Source of the DNA: Bartonella ancashensis
GTDB lineage: Bacteria > Pseudomonadota > Alphaproteobacteria > Rhizobiales > Rhizobiaceae
Assembly (NCBI RefSeq): GCF_001281405.1
Contig: NZ_CP010401.1
Span: forward strand, 396,001-460,000
DNA: 64,000 nt
Reading direction: 5' to 3'
Shown here: one piece after another, positions 29,401-38,667 of the stretch
Numbering within the stretch: position 1 is the first letter of the stretch
How the letters are laid out: each line of letters begins with the position of its first letter
Translations under genes and position numbers: made by a program
Notes under the pieces: model-generated
Told to the model about the DNA's origin: nothing
Seen by the model: only the letters and a program-made list of their open reading frames with translations
The model's database searches: none

Positions 29401-31201
29401 CGACATCTTCATCGATCCAGAACCAAACATCTCTGAAAGTTACGCAGAACGGATGCGTTTATTCCAACTTCCACGCTCAAGCTGGCAAGATTATGATAAA
29501 ACGAAATTATCAAAAGGGGGAGGCATTTTCTCGCGAAAATCCAAAATGATCACTCTTTCTCCTGAAGCAGCAAAAGCCATCGGTTTTGAAAAACAAACGG
29601 GGACTCCCTTTGAAATTATTACAGCTATTTTAAAGGCACCTGTCGACCTTTTATGGTTTGGAGGTATTGGAACTTATATCCGAGCCACAACAGAAACAGA
29701 TATGCAGGTAGGTGACCGCACAAATGATTCTGTGCGTATCACTGGCGAACAGGTTCGTGCTAAAGTTATTGGTGAAGGAGCTAACCTTGGCCTTACCCAA
29801 CGTGGTCGTATTGAATATACCTTAAATGGTGGACGGTGTAATACGGATGCAATCGACAATTCTGCAGGTGTCAATTGTTCTGACCTTGAAGTGAATATTA
29901 AAATTGTGCTTGCATCAGCTTTACAAAGTAAGACACTTACTCGAGATGAACGCAATATACTCTTGAAAGAAATGACACCTCAAGTTGAACAATTAGTCTT
30001 GCGTAATAACTATCTGCAACCACTCGCTCTTTCCTTAGCTGAAAGTCGGGGTACAGCTGACTTGCCTTATCAGGCACGTTTCATACATAACCTAGAACAG
30101 AAAAAACTGCTCGATCGGAGAGTTGAAATTCTACCAGATGAGCAAATTTTGCGCCAAAAAATAGCTAAAAATCAAGGTCTTACACGCCCAGAACTTGCAG
30201 TGATTTTGGCCTATGCCAAATTGACGCTAAAAGAAGAAATTACCAACAATCCCATTGTGGACCATAATTATTTTGATACGACTTTGTTGGAATATTTTCC
30301 GACCCAACTTCAAAATAAATTTAAGAAGGAAATTATTAATCATCAATTGCGCCGTGATATCATTGCAACCCTCATAGCCAATGATATTGTTAATCGTGGA
30401 GGTCCGACCTTCGTTAATCGATTGCAAGATAAAACAGGACAAAAAGTTGATAACATTATCCGTGTTTTTATTGCTATTCGCGACGGTTTTGAAATTCCTC
30501 TCTTATCCAACCAGATTGATGCTCTAGACGACAAAATACCTGGTGTTATTCAAAATAAATTCTATGCAGCAATTACTTCAATGCTCTTTGAAATAACCAG
30601 TTGGGGTTTGCGTAATATGGACTTATCCGCAACGCTAGAAGAACTGGTAACAATGATCAAACAAGCTCGTATGGTTATTGAAGAGCAGCTTATAAAGGAT
30701 AATAGTGACAATATTAATCAAAAGATTGCAGAGAGAGTAACGTATTACTGTGCAGAGGGAACACCTAAAAATTTAGCACAACGCTTGGCGCTTCTCGAAG
30801 TTGCTCCGATGATTTGTGATATTTCTCTAATTGCAAAACGCAGTAACAGTGATCTCATTCAAACAGCAGAGGTTTATTTCACTCTTAATCAAATCATTCT
30901 CACCAATCGCATTAATGAAGCAAGCAAGACAATCCCTGTTGTTGATTACTATGATGGTATGGCCTTAAGCCAAGCAAAAGAAAGTATTGCCGAAAGCTTA
31001 CGACAAATCGTTGTAAAGATCTTGGTCAATTATGGTGATAAAAGTGATCCCCTTGCAGCTTGGATCGAGACGGAAGAAGAACAAATTCAAAAAGTAATAA
31101 ACCGAATTAGTGCACTTCTTGAGAGTGATCTTAATATTTCTCGCTTTACTTTTGCGGAAAATATGATCACTCAACTAAAAAATACGACGTTTCAAACTTG
31201 A
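26492..31201 (+). CDS. NAD-dependent glutamate dehydrogenase, large (about 180 kDa) type
   Basis: Oxidatively deaminates glutamate to 2-oxoglutarate and ammonium, feeding amino-acid carbon into the TCA cycle. The 1569-residue protein belongs to the large GdhB/L180 class. It has a long N-terminal regulatory part with ACT-like segments (about 50-700), then the catalytic core: [44 protein letters not shown] split around residues 765-815, the dinucleotide domain with [14 protein letters not shown], and [14 protein letters not shown]-like [25 protein letters not shown] precedes the ATG. It is a single-gene unit with its own likely promoter, and important in an organism that grows on amino acids. 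Confidence 0.97.
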   Translation: [1569 protein letters not shown]

Positions 31202-31707
31202 GATGATGTCAAGTAATTTAAGTACAGTTGACAGACCACCTTCTCTATCCCCTCATGGTCTATGAAACATAGAATAGAGCAAAAAAGTCTACGATGAACA
31301 CATGTTATTCTTAAACTAACATGCCAACATAAATTTACATATTGATAAAACTTCTTTTCGCTACATTTTTTGAAAATACAAAACTGTAATCCAGCAATTA
31401 TCTTTTAAAGTAATCATAATATTCAAATTTTGTAAAAAACAAAGAAAGAAGATCTACCATCAATATTTTAAAAAAATCATAAATGATTTTTTTACACATT
31501 AAGCATTCTTGAATATTAGAAAAAAGTTTAGTTGTCTATCTCACCTTACACTGCTCTCATGTATTAGCGAAAGAAAAAGCTCAACTGTAAGCTTACTATT
31601 TTGCTTTATTTTTACGAAAATATTTTTTAAGCGATCCATCATGTCACTCAATAAAACTCTATCTTCAATTGCATCAATCAATATTTCCTACAACAACTCT
31701 TCTATGA
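31202..31707. other. AT-rich spacer after the glutamate dehydrogenase gene
   Basis: About 500 bases between two convergent genes. It contains one strong AT inverted repeat (listed separately). A 68-codon frame at 31509-31715 is low-complexity and not convincing as a gene. Confidence 0.6.
31470..31493. terminator. AT-only inverted repeat, possible bidirectional terminator
   Basis: Perfect 11-base inverted repeat AAAAAAATCAT / ATGATTTTTTT around AA. It lies between the convergent glutamate dehydrogenase and hemY genes and gives a T-run on both strands. The stem has little GC and the site is 270 bases from the first gene, so its efficiency is doubtful. Confidence 0.35.
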
Positions 31708-33231
31708 TTACTTAAAATTTTCTTTTGCACCAGGAGAGACTTCTTCCCCCTGAACTCCCGGATCATCAACATTCAAACGTATTTTATTATCTTGCTTTTG
31801 ACCCGCTATATTTTCAGCTACAAAGCTATCATCTAAAGGAAAAGATTGGTTTGACGATTCACTATCAATAAAAGTAACTTTTGTTATCTCATCTTCTTTT
31901 TCAGGCTTTACAGGATCTATTTCTAATGTCACAGGCACTCGACATGGCGGAGCCTTCCATTCAAAACCTCCCAATTTTCCACTCACTGGAGATACAATAG
32001 ACCAAGAAGGGAAGATAACCCCTTCACACATCCATACTGGATCCCGTTGTGCATACACTGCCAACGAAAGCCATTGACGAGCAGCAATCTGATTATTGCC
32101 TTGAGCTTCTTCAATATCAGCTAGCAATAAATAAACATTTTCACGTGGATAAATTTCAAGCGCCTTTTGCGCCTGTTCTCTTGCTAACGCAACTTCACCC
32201 GCATCCAAGGCAGCTTTAGCAACTAAAAAAGCAGATTCAAAGGTATCTGGGCAATAGGAAGCTAATTTTCTAGCATTTTTCAAGCGTCCCACAGCTCCCC
32301 TTTCCCTTTCAACGTAAAGAGTTCCAATATCGGGATGAGGGTCCTTTTTCCAAGCATTAAAGACTATTTTATCGGCTTTTTTTGTTTCACTTAGCTTGTA
32401 GAGAATATCTGCTGTTATAGTAATTATGGGTATAAAATCAGGCTGTAACTTATATGCTTTTAAAATTGTTTTTCGCGCTTCTATGGGATATTTCTCCAAC
32501 AAACGCAACGCTCGTCCACTTAACAGCAAAGCGTGCATATGCCGACGATCCTCTGTAAAATGGGCGGCATATGGTAATACTTCCTGAGCCTTATAAAAAA
32601 CATCAAGAGCTTCATCCCACTGCTCTTCAGAAGCCAAACGCTCTAATACAGCCTGCTGCGCCCAAGACAATGCTGGTGATAAAGCAAGTGCTTCTTCTGC
32701 ATAATGCTGCGCTACTTCATGAGCATTCATGCTCACAGCTTCTCGAAAAAGGCCATAAAGCCCCGCAAGCCTTGTTGATTCTTCTTTTTTCATATTCTCG
32801 TAAAAGCTAATAGAGCGTGCAGAATCCTTTTGCAAAAATAACGTATGAGCCTGTAGAAGTTTCATCAACGGATCATGCTCTCCTGAAAAATACTTAAGTG
32901 ACCGTTGTTCCATTTTTTGTGCGGTTACATAATCACCTGCAAAGACAGCAAGTAATCCTTCTGAAAGGGCCTCGCGACATTTTTTCTGACGACGAGCATA
33001 AAAATAATTATACAGGACTTTTGGCGCTGAAAAGAGGCTTTGTAGAAACCACCACAAAAAAATCAGTGTTATCAAAAATACAATCGATAAACTAAAAAAC
33101 GTAAGCAGTGAAAAAGAAATGCGTGTCTGCAACGCAGTAATAACTACAATACCATTATAACTGGCCACCCATCCAAAAACTGCACTAACTAAACATACAA
33201 CAACACTGTACAGAATAATCCGCATTATCAT
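31708..33231 (-). CDS. hemY: HemY-like TPR membrane protein
   Basis: 507-residue protein with two N-terminal membrane helices (about 5-25 and 40-62), the HemY N-terminal region (FFSLSIVFLITLIFLWW, RRQKKCREALSEGLLAVFAGDYVTAQK), and TPR-like helical repeats to about 400, then a variable acidic tail. HemY of this kind was named from hem operons but has no shown enzymatic role in haem synthesis; it is not protoporphyrinogen oxidase. It follows the Mic60-like gene by 13 bases, as in most alphaproteobacteria. It remains although hemC and hemD are gone from this locus. Confidence 0.88.
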   Translation of the reverse strand: MIMRIILYSVVVCLVSAVFGWVASYNGIVVITALQTRISFSLLTFFSLSIVFLITLIFLWWFLQSLFSAPKVLYNYFYARRQKKCREALSEGLLAVFAGDYVTAQKMEQRSLKYFSGEHDPLMKLLQAHTLFLQKDSARSISFYENMKKEESTRLAGLYGLFREAVSMNAHEVAQHYAEEALALSPALSWAQQAVLERLASEEQWDEALDVFYKAQEVLPYAAHFTEDRRHMHALLLSGRALRLLEKYPIEARKTILKAYKLQPDFIPIITITADILYKLSETKKADKIVFNAWKKDPHPDIGTLYVERERGAVGRLKNARKLASYCPDTFESAFLVAKAALDAGEVALAREQAQKALEIYPRENVYLLLADIEEAQGNNQIAARQWLSLAVYAQRDPVWMCEGVIFPSWSIVSPVSGKLGGFEWKAPPCRVPVTLEIDPVKPEKEDEITKVTFIDSESSNQSFPLDDSFVAENIAGQKQDNKIRLNVDDPGVQGEEVSPGAKENFK

Positions 33232-33244
33232 CCTTGTCCCCCTC

Positions 33245-34585
33245 TTACATCTTTACAGGTTCGAGCAATCCTTGTTGTGTAGAATTTAATAACTGCTGCA
33301 ACACATGCTGTATGGTAAGATACTTTTTAAGTTTATGTACGAAATTGGCAGAGATTTCTTGAGCCTCTTTGGGTAGTATTTGCCATTCAATCAAGGCTTT
33401 TTCATAATCACCAGCTTGAATAGCAGCCTCCATCCGCGCCACAATTGCACCAAGTGTCATACCTTCAATATTACCAATAGGGCGTGAAACGACTAAACCT
33501 TTTATCCATGCCCACATACGTTTTAAAAAACCTGCATCTTGTGCAACGGAATTTCGTAAACTGATAATTGTATCAGCAATATTAGCAAACTCAGCAGAAA
33601 ATTGAACAGAATTAGGCAGACCATCTTTTGCTGTTTTTTGTAAAAGCTCTACCCCAGAAAATGAAGGAAAAAATCGCAGCACCATTTCCAATTCATGCAT
33701 ATAAGATCCACCACGATCCACCGCATTTTTTAAAGTGCTAATTGCCATTAATACTTTTGCATCAACTGCTCTTTTTTCATTATTTTTTGTAGAGATTTCT
33801 TTTTGTATGGCTTCTAGCTGTTTTTTAAACTCAGAAAGATCATTTTTATGGCTTTCTTCTGCCACTAAAACCGCCTTCACAGCATCTGACACTCCAGTTA
33901 AATTTTGAACATTTTTTTCAAGATCGCTTATCCTTTTCTCCAATTTTGTTAGGTGTTCTTCATTCCCCTGTTGGAGAGCTTTTCCCTCTCTCATATTCTC
34001 AACATGTTGCGATGAAAAAGTTGATTTCATATCTTCCAACGCTCCCATCAAATTCTGGGTACGTTCTTCAAAGAGAACAACTTTTCTTTCCAAGGTATCT
34101 AAAATTTTTTTATTTTCCTCTTGAAGGGGTCCTTTTTCTTGAACACCCTCAATAGCTTGCAATGAAAAAGATAAATATTTTCCTTTCAATTCATCGAGTT
34201 CTTGAAGAGCATATTCTAGTTTTTCTCCTATTTCCTTCGTTCGTTCCCCTACAATTTCAGAAATTCGCAAAGCGTCTTTCCCCTCAGCATGACGCCCTCC
34301 TTCGAAAGAAGGTAAAAAACCAAACAACTGAAACCCTATAACAAGACCCGCTGTTATAACACTACCAATAATCCCTGCACTTAGCGAACCAATGCAACCT
34401 ACATTAAAAGAATATTGTCTTTTTTTCTGCTGTTCGCTATTCATTTCTAATGTAACTGACTCTTCTGGAGTGTGCGCTTCCTTATCTCTTAAATCACGAT
34501 CTGTATTTTCATGCTCAATTACAAATCTATTACGCTTAACACCTTTATAATGCGGAGTTTTTTTTGACTTTGAAGAATCAGCCAT
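33245..34585 (-). CDS. Mic60/mitofilin-like inner-membrane protein
   Basis: 446-residue protein with a cytoplasmic basic N-terminus, one membrane helix at about 62-85 (GSLSAGIIGSVITAGLVIGFQ), a long coiled coil (about 100-270, repeated Glu-Lys-Leu heptads) and a C-terminal mitofilin-like domain with GGSYMHELEMVLRFFP and GDYEKALIEWQILPKEAQEIS. This is the layout of alphaproteobacterial Mic60, which shapes inner membranes and contacts outer-membrane proteins. It lies directly before hemY, its usual partner. I start at MADSSKSKK, preceded by AGGAAGG, not at the upstream in-frame codon. Confidence 0.8.
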   Translation of the reverse strand: MADSSKSKKTPHYKGVKRNRFVIEHENTDRDLRDKEAHTPEESVTLEMNSEQQKKRQYSFNVGCIGSLSAGIIGSVITAGLVIGFQLFGFLPSFEGGRHAEGKDALRISEIVGERTKEIGEKLEYALQELDELKGKYLSFSLQAIEGVQEKGPLQEENKKILDTLERKVVLFEERTQNLMGALEDMKSTFSSQHVENMREGKALQQGNEEHLTKLEKRISDLEKNVQNLTGVSDAVKAVLVAEESHKNDLSEFKKQLEAIQKEISTKNNEKRAVDAKVLMAISTLKNAVDRGGSYMHELEMVLRFFPSFSGVELLQKTAKDGLPNSVQFSAEFANIADTIISLRNSVAQDAGFLKRMWAWIKGLVVSRPIGNIEGMTLGAIVARMEAAIQAGDYEKALIEWQILPKEAQEISANFVHKLKKYLTIQHVLQQLLNSTQQGLLEPVKM

Positions 34586-34924
34586 CTTCGTTTTCCTTCC
34601 TCTTGCACTCCTTGACACCAATACAATAACAAAGTGAAAGAAACTTTAAAGATGCAATGCCTTCTTTTCCCTATAGACCTAATTCCCATTCATGTTAGGC
34701 TTCTCAACAGAGCATTCTCATCGAATATATTACAAAAAATATAGTGTTGAATTTTAAAATTTCATAACACCCAGCAAAGCTCTAAAGATACAGTTGTAGA
34801 CCATCCCTTATCCTTCATATTATTGCTGTTTGTAAACACCAATTTTAAGAGAAACTCTTTGCATCTTCCTTTGTCCATGATACCGATTGATTCAATAACT
34901 TTCGAACATAAGGTTTAACCTAAA
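34586..34924. other. Divergent spacer between mic60 and tsaD; site of missing hemC/hemD
   Basis: About 340 bases holding the promoters of the divergent units. In related rhizobia hemC and hemD occupy this place. I found no recognisable remnant of either. Confidence 0.5.
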
Positions 34925-36019
34925 ATGCGCTTGTTAGGAATAGAAACAAGTTGTGATGAAACTGCTACTGCTATCATTGAACACAGCTTGAAAGAAAAAA
35001 GCCGTATTCTTTCTAATGTTGTTTGGAGTCAAGTTGAAGATCATGCACCTTACGGAGGTGTTGTTCCTGAAATCGCAGCACGTGCTCATGTTGAAATTTT
35101 GGATAGTTTGATTCTTAAAACACTAACAGAAGCTAAAGTAACACTGAAAGAAATCGATGCTATTGCAGTTACAGGTGGCCCCGGCTTGGTCGGAGGGCTG
35201 TTAGTCGGATTAATGAGTGCAAAAGCATTGTCCTTAGCTACCGGAAAACCCTTCATTGCCGTCAATCATCTAGAAGGTCATGCCCTAACTGCGGTTTTAA
35301 CCCATCAAGTCAAATTCCCTTACTTATTGCTCTTAGTTTCAGGAGGTCATACACAGATAATTATTGTCCACGGAGTTGGAAAATACCAACGTTTGGGCAC
35401 AACTATTGACGATGCCCTGGGAGAAGCGTTTGATAAAACCGCGAAACTTTTAGGACTTCCTTATCCTGGTGGTCCAGCGATTGAGAAAGCCGCTTTTCTG
35501 GGAGACAAAGATCTCATCCCTCTTCCTCGACCTTTAAAGGGAACAAAACATCTTAACTTCTCTTTTTCTGGCCTCAAAACTGCTGTTAGACAAGCGGCAA
35601 CGGCCTTAGCTCCCCTCTCAAAAAAGGATATTTCAGATATTGCTGCAAGCTTTCAAGCTGCTGTAATCGATGTCTTACAGGACCGCATTCATCTAGCTTT
35701 ACAACATTTTACTCATTGCTGTTTATCATCTCAAATTTCTGAAAAACACCGTCCCGCTTTTGTCGTAGCTGGCGGTGTTGCAGCCAACCAAGCTATTCGT
35801 TCTACCTTACAAAACCTCACGCATCAGCATGGCTTTGAATTCATTGCTCCCCCCCCTCTTTTATGTACAGACAATGCCGCAATGATTGCTTTTGCAGGTG
35901 CAGAGCGTATAGCACGAGGACAAACAAGTTCCTTTGATATTGTTCCTCGCTCACGCTGGCCACTAGATGAAAATGCCTCTCCTATAGTCGGAACAGGACG
36001 CCGCGGAACGAAAGTATGA
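34925..36019 (+). CDS. tsaD: tRNA N6-adenosine threonylcarbamoyltransferase TsaD
   Basis: Catalytic subunit that transfers the threonylcarbamoyl group to A37 of ANN-reading tRNAs. The 364-residue protein begins [17 protein letters not shown] and has the metal-binding HLEGH motif (His115, His119), [43 protein letters not shown] and a C-terminal [12 protein letters not shown], all typical. AAGG lies upstream of the ATG. It is divergent from mic60-hemY and leads into an EVE-domain gene 78 bases on. Confidence 0.97.
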   Translation: MRLLGIETSCDETATAIIEHSLKEKSRILSNVVWSQVEDHAPYGGVVPEIAARAHVEILDSLILKTLTEAKVTLKEIDAIAVTGGPGLVGGLLVGLMSAKALSLATGKPFIAVNHLEGHALTAVLTHQVKFPYLLLLVSGGHTQIIIVHGVGKYQRLGTTIDDALGEAFDKTAKLLGLPYPGGPAIEKAAFLGDKDLIPLPRPLKGTKHLNFSFSGLKTAVRQAATALAPLSKKDISDIAASFQAAVIDVLQDRIHLALQHFTHCCLSSQISEKHRPAFVVAGGVAANQAIRSTLQNLTHQHGFEFIAPPPLLCTDNAAMIAFAGAERIARGQTSSFDIVPRSRWPLDENASPIVGTGRRGTKV

Positions 36020-36097
36020 AAATAAGACTCTTTGAGTATATGCTACCCATCCAACAAACATCCATGCTTAAAACGAATAATAAGGAGAATACCCATC

Positions 36098-36532
36098 ATG
36101 GCTTATTGGCTCTTTAAATCTGAACCTGATAAATGGTCATGGAGCATGCAAAAACAAAAAGGTGCTCGTGGTGAACAATGGGATGGTGTGCGTAATTATC
36201 AAGCACGCAATTATATGCGCTCTATGAAATATGGTGATAAAGGTTTTTTTTATCATTCGAATAAAGGATTAAACATCGTAGGTGTTGTGGAGGTGTGCGC
36301 GGAAGCACATCCCGATTCAACAACATCTGATCCACGTTGGGAATGTGTTGATATTCGCGCTATTTGTGATATGCCAATCCCTGTTTCATTAAAACAAATC
36401 AAAGATAATCCACATTTAAAAACTATGGCGCTTGTTAGATTTATGCGTTTGTCAGTGCAACCCGTCACAGAAAGTGAATGGAAAGAGATTTGTTCTATGG
36501 GCGGGCTTAAACTACAAACTCTCTTAACCTAA
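36098..36532 (+). CDS. EVE domain protein
   Basis: 144-residue single-domain protein beginning MAYWLFKSEPDKWSW, with EQWDGVRNYQARNYMRSMKYGDKGFFYHSN and PRWECVDIRAI. The EVE fold is a PUA-like pocket thought to bind modified bases in DNA or RNA. AAGGAGAA precedes this ATG; the frame runs further upstream but without support. It follows tsaD as in many rhizobia, though the intervening genes often seen there are absent. Its last 9 bases overlap the convergent L,D-transpeptidase gene. Confidence 0.9.
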   Translation: MAYWLFKSEPDKWSWSMQKQKGARGEQWDGVRNYQARNYMRSMKYGDKGFFYHSNKGLNIVGVVEVCAEAHPDSTTSDPRWECVDIRAICDMPIPVSLKQIKDNPHLKTMALVRFMRLSVQPVTESEWKEICSMGGLKLQTLLT

Positions 36533-37087
36533 AATCACGATATTTGTTCGCTTATTGATATAAGGTAAAACACGCTCAAAATCACGACGAGAAAGCGCAA
36601 TACATCCTTCTGTTGGCTCATAGTTACTACGTGCTAAATGCATAAAAATAGCACTTCCTCTCGCCATTTTTCTTTCTGTACTATTCCAATCTAAAATAAG
36701 TCCAAGATCATAAAGACCATCTTTACGTTGCATTTTTTCGGCACTTTTAGGATAGGGCAGACGAACTAAACGATTATAATTGGCATCACCACTTGCATCA
36801 CACCAACCATCATATGCTTTAATACGACGAAAAGACAAAACAGAACGCGGAAAAAATTGATAAAAATTACTACGAAATCCTCCCAAGCAACGCACCGTTG
36901 CTAGAGGTGTTGCTCCATCACCCTCACGCTTTAGTGCAGAAATGCCAGATCTTCCCAAAGAACATAAGAAACGGTGCTGACCAACGCAAAAAATGCCTCT
37001 TGAACATCCCCTTAACTGTCGACGAATAACTATAAAAGATATAAAAGTTCGTTTTTTACGTAGTTTTTTTCTTGATTTTACTTGCAT
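36524..37087 (-). CDS. L,D-transpeptidase (YkuD domain)
   Basis: 187-residue YkuD-domain protein with His150 and nucleophile Cys162 in HLARSNYEPTEGCIAL. Such enzymes form 3-3 peptidoglycan cross-links or attach proteins to peptidoglycan in alphaproteobacteria. The N-terminus is very basic (KSRKKLRKKR) and lacks a clear cleavable signal peptide, so how it reaches the periplasm is unclear. It is divergent from an OmpR-type regulator across 69 bases and converges on the EVE gene. Confidence 0.85.
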   Translation of the reverse strand: MQVKSRKKLRKKRTFISFIVIRRQLRGCSRGIFCVGQHRFLCSLGRSGISALKREGDGATPLATVRCLGGFRSNFYQFFPRSVLSFRRIKAYDGWCDASGDANYNRLVRLPYPKSAEKMQRKDGLYDLGLILDWNSTERKMARGSAIFMHLARSNYEPTEGCIALSRRDFERVLPYINKRTNIVILG

Positions 37088-37156
37088 GAGATTCCATTTT
37101 TCATGAAATTACTCTTTTGTAAATTATATTTTAAACACGCTCCATGAGGAAAAGAA

Positions 37157-37840
37157 ATGAGTGATTATGCCCTTTTAATTATTGAGGATGATGATGACTT
37201 ACGCCCCATTTTAGCAGAGCAACTACAAATGCACAAAGAATTTAAAATTTTTCAAGCAAAAAAAGGAAAAGAAAGTATCTCAATAGTCCAAAAAGAAAAT
37301 ATTCACCTCATTATCATTGATATCGCATCGCCAAACTATAATGAACATCAAACTGTAAAAATATTACGGCAACAAGGATTTCGTGCCCCCATTATCATAA
37401 TTACAGACCATAGTACTAATGGTGATACTCTTTTAAGCCTCGAAGATGGTGCCAATGATTACGTAACAAAACCTTTCCGCTTTGCCATTTTATTGGCACG
37501 TATTCGTGCCCAATTACGCCAATACGAACTCAACGAAGATATTACCCTTCATATTGGACCATATAATTTTAAACCTGGGCAAAAACTTCTTACAGATCAA
37601 CAAAACCGCAAAATTCGCCTTACGGAAAAAGAAACAGCTCTTCTCAAATATCTCTATTGTACCAAAAATAAGATCGTCAGCCGTGAAACATTATTGAAAA
37701 AAATTTGGGGTTATAACGAACATATTGTAACCCACACGCTTGAAACTCACATTTACCGTTTGCGCAAAAAAATTAGAAATGGCCCTTCCAACACGCCAAT
37801 TCTTATTACAGATGGCAATGGCTACCGCCTTAATATTTAA
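37157..37840 (+). CDS. OmpR-family response regulator, orphan in this window
   Basis: 227-residue two-domain regulator. The receiver domain has the acidic pocket Glu10-Asp11-Asp12, phosphoacceptor Asp55 (IIIDIASPN), Thr83 and Lys105 (VTKPFR). The C-terminal winged helix (about 135-227) has RLTEKETALLKYL, LLKKIWGYNEHIVTHTLETHIYRLRKK and DGNGYRLN. AGGAAAAG precedes the ATG. No histidine kinase gene is adjacent, and the divergent neighbour is an L,D-transpeptidase, so a role in envelope control, such as that of CenR-type regulators, is possible but not shown. Confidence 0.9.
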   Translation: MSDYALLIIEDDDDLRPILAEQLQMHKEFKIFQAKKGKESISIVQKENIHLIIIDIASPNYNEHQTVKILRQQGFRAPIIIITDHSTNGDTLLSLEDGANDYVTKPFRFAILLARIRAQLRQYELNEDITLHIGPYNFKPGQKLLTDQQNRKIRLTEKETALLKYLYCTKNKIVSRETLLKKIWGYNEHIVTHTLETHIYRLRKKIRNGPSNTPILITDGNGYRLNI

Positions 37841-37899
37841 AGAAATTATAATCTGCATTTTTTCCTTATTTAATATTTACCTTCGTTCCATAATTTTGG

Positions 37900-38667
37900 T
37901 TATTTCTTTTTCCCTTCGGGCAGCAAAGAAAATAGAGTCTCATCACATTTTTTACGAATTTGTGGAGAAAGCGTAGGGATGAAAACACGCCGAGATTGAC
38001 GGCGCTGAACAAGCAAACCTTGATATACACGTTTTTGCGCATGACATACCAATAACCCACCCAAATAGGGAAAAAGATAACGTGCAAATGATTCATAGCA
38101 CAATGAAATAAACCGCTGAACATAACCTGAGGAAGGCATATAATGTACAACATCATGTATAGGTCCAACGGCAAAATTTGTTTCTTGAAATAAATGGATA
38201 ACTTGTTGTCGTGTGTAGGGTTGTCCGTAACCAAAAGGCGTTCTATCGTTACATGCCCAAAACCCAGAACGGTTAGGAACAATGAGAATTAAATGGCCAT
38301 TAGGTACTAAAATACGCCATATTTCATTAAGTGTTTCACGTGCATTCTCTGTATACTCAAGTGCATGAATTAGTAAAACACAATCGATCGAAGCATCAGG
38401 AAGAGGTAAATCTTCTTCAAAAACCAGCGCTGTGGCAACTTTATCTGCACAAGGCCAAGGCACAGCACCCTGGCTGGCTGGCATAAAAGCTAAACACTGC
38501 TGTGCACGCATATGCAATGTAGAAAGATAGGGCAACGCATAGCCAAAACCGAGAACCCGTTTATCAACCAAATCGGGCCAACTGAGATCGAGTTGATGAC
38601 CCAATGTTACCTTTACTCTAGCACCTAGTGTAGAAGCATAAAAATCTCTTAGTGCGATTATATCCAA
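37900..38667 (-). CDS. Class I SAM-dependent methyltransferase
   Basis: 255-residue methyltransferase-11-type protein. Motif I is degenerate (VLGFGYALPYL in place of DxGxGxG), followed by LPLPDASIDCVLLIHALEYTENARETLNEIWRILVPNGHLILIVPNR, the typical motif II and post-II region, and PYTRQQVIHLFQETNF. The substrate is unknown. The final residues converge on the response regulator gene 60 bases away. Confidence 0.8.
   Translation of the reverse strand: MDIIALRDFYASTLGARVKVTLGHQLDLSWPDLVDKRVLGFGYALPYLSTLHMRAQQCLAFMPASQGAVPWPCADKVATALVFEEDLPLPDASIDCVLLIHALEYTENARETLNEIWRILVPNGHLILIVPNRSGFWACNDRTPFGYGQPYTRQQVIHLFQETNFAVGPIHDVVHYMPSSGYVQRFISLCYESFARYLFPYLGGLLVCHAQKRVYQGLLVQRRQSRRVFIPTLSPQIRKKCDETLFSLLPEGKKK

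Noticed and set aside
31509-31715. 68-codon plus-strand frame in the spacer after the glutamate dehydrogenase gene
   Set aside because: Serine- and phenylalanine-rich composition typical of AT-rich non-coding DNA; no family match.
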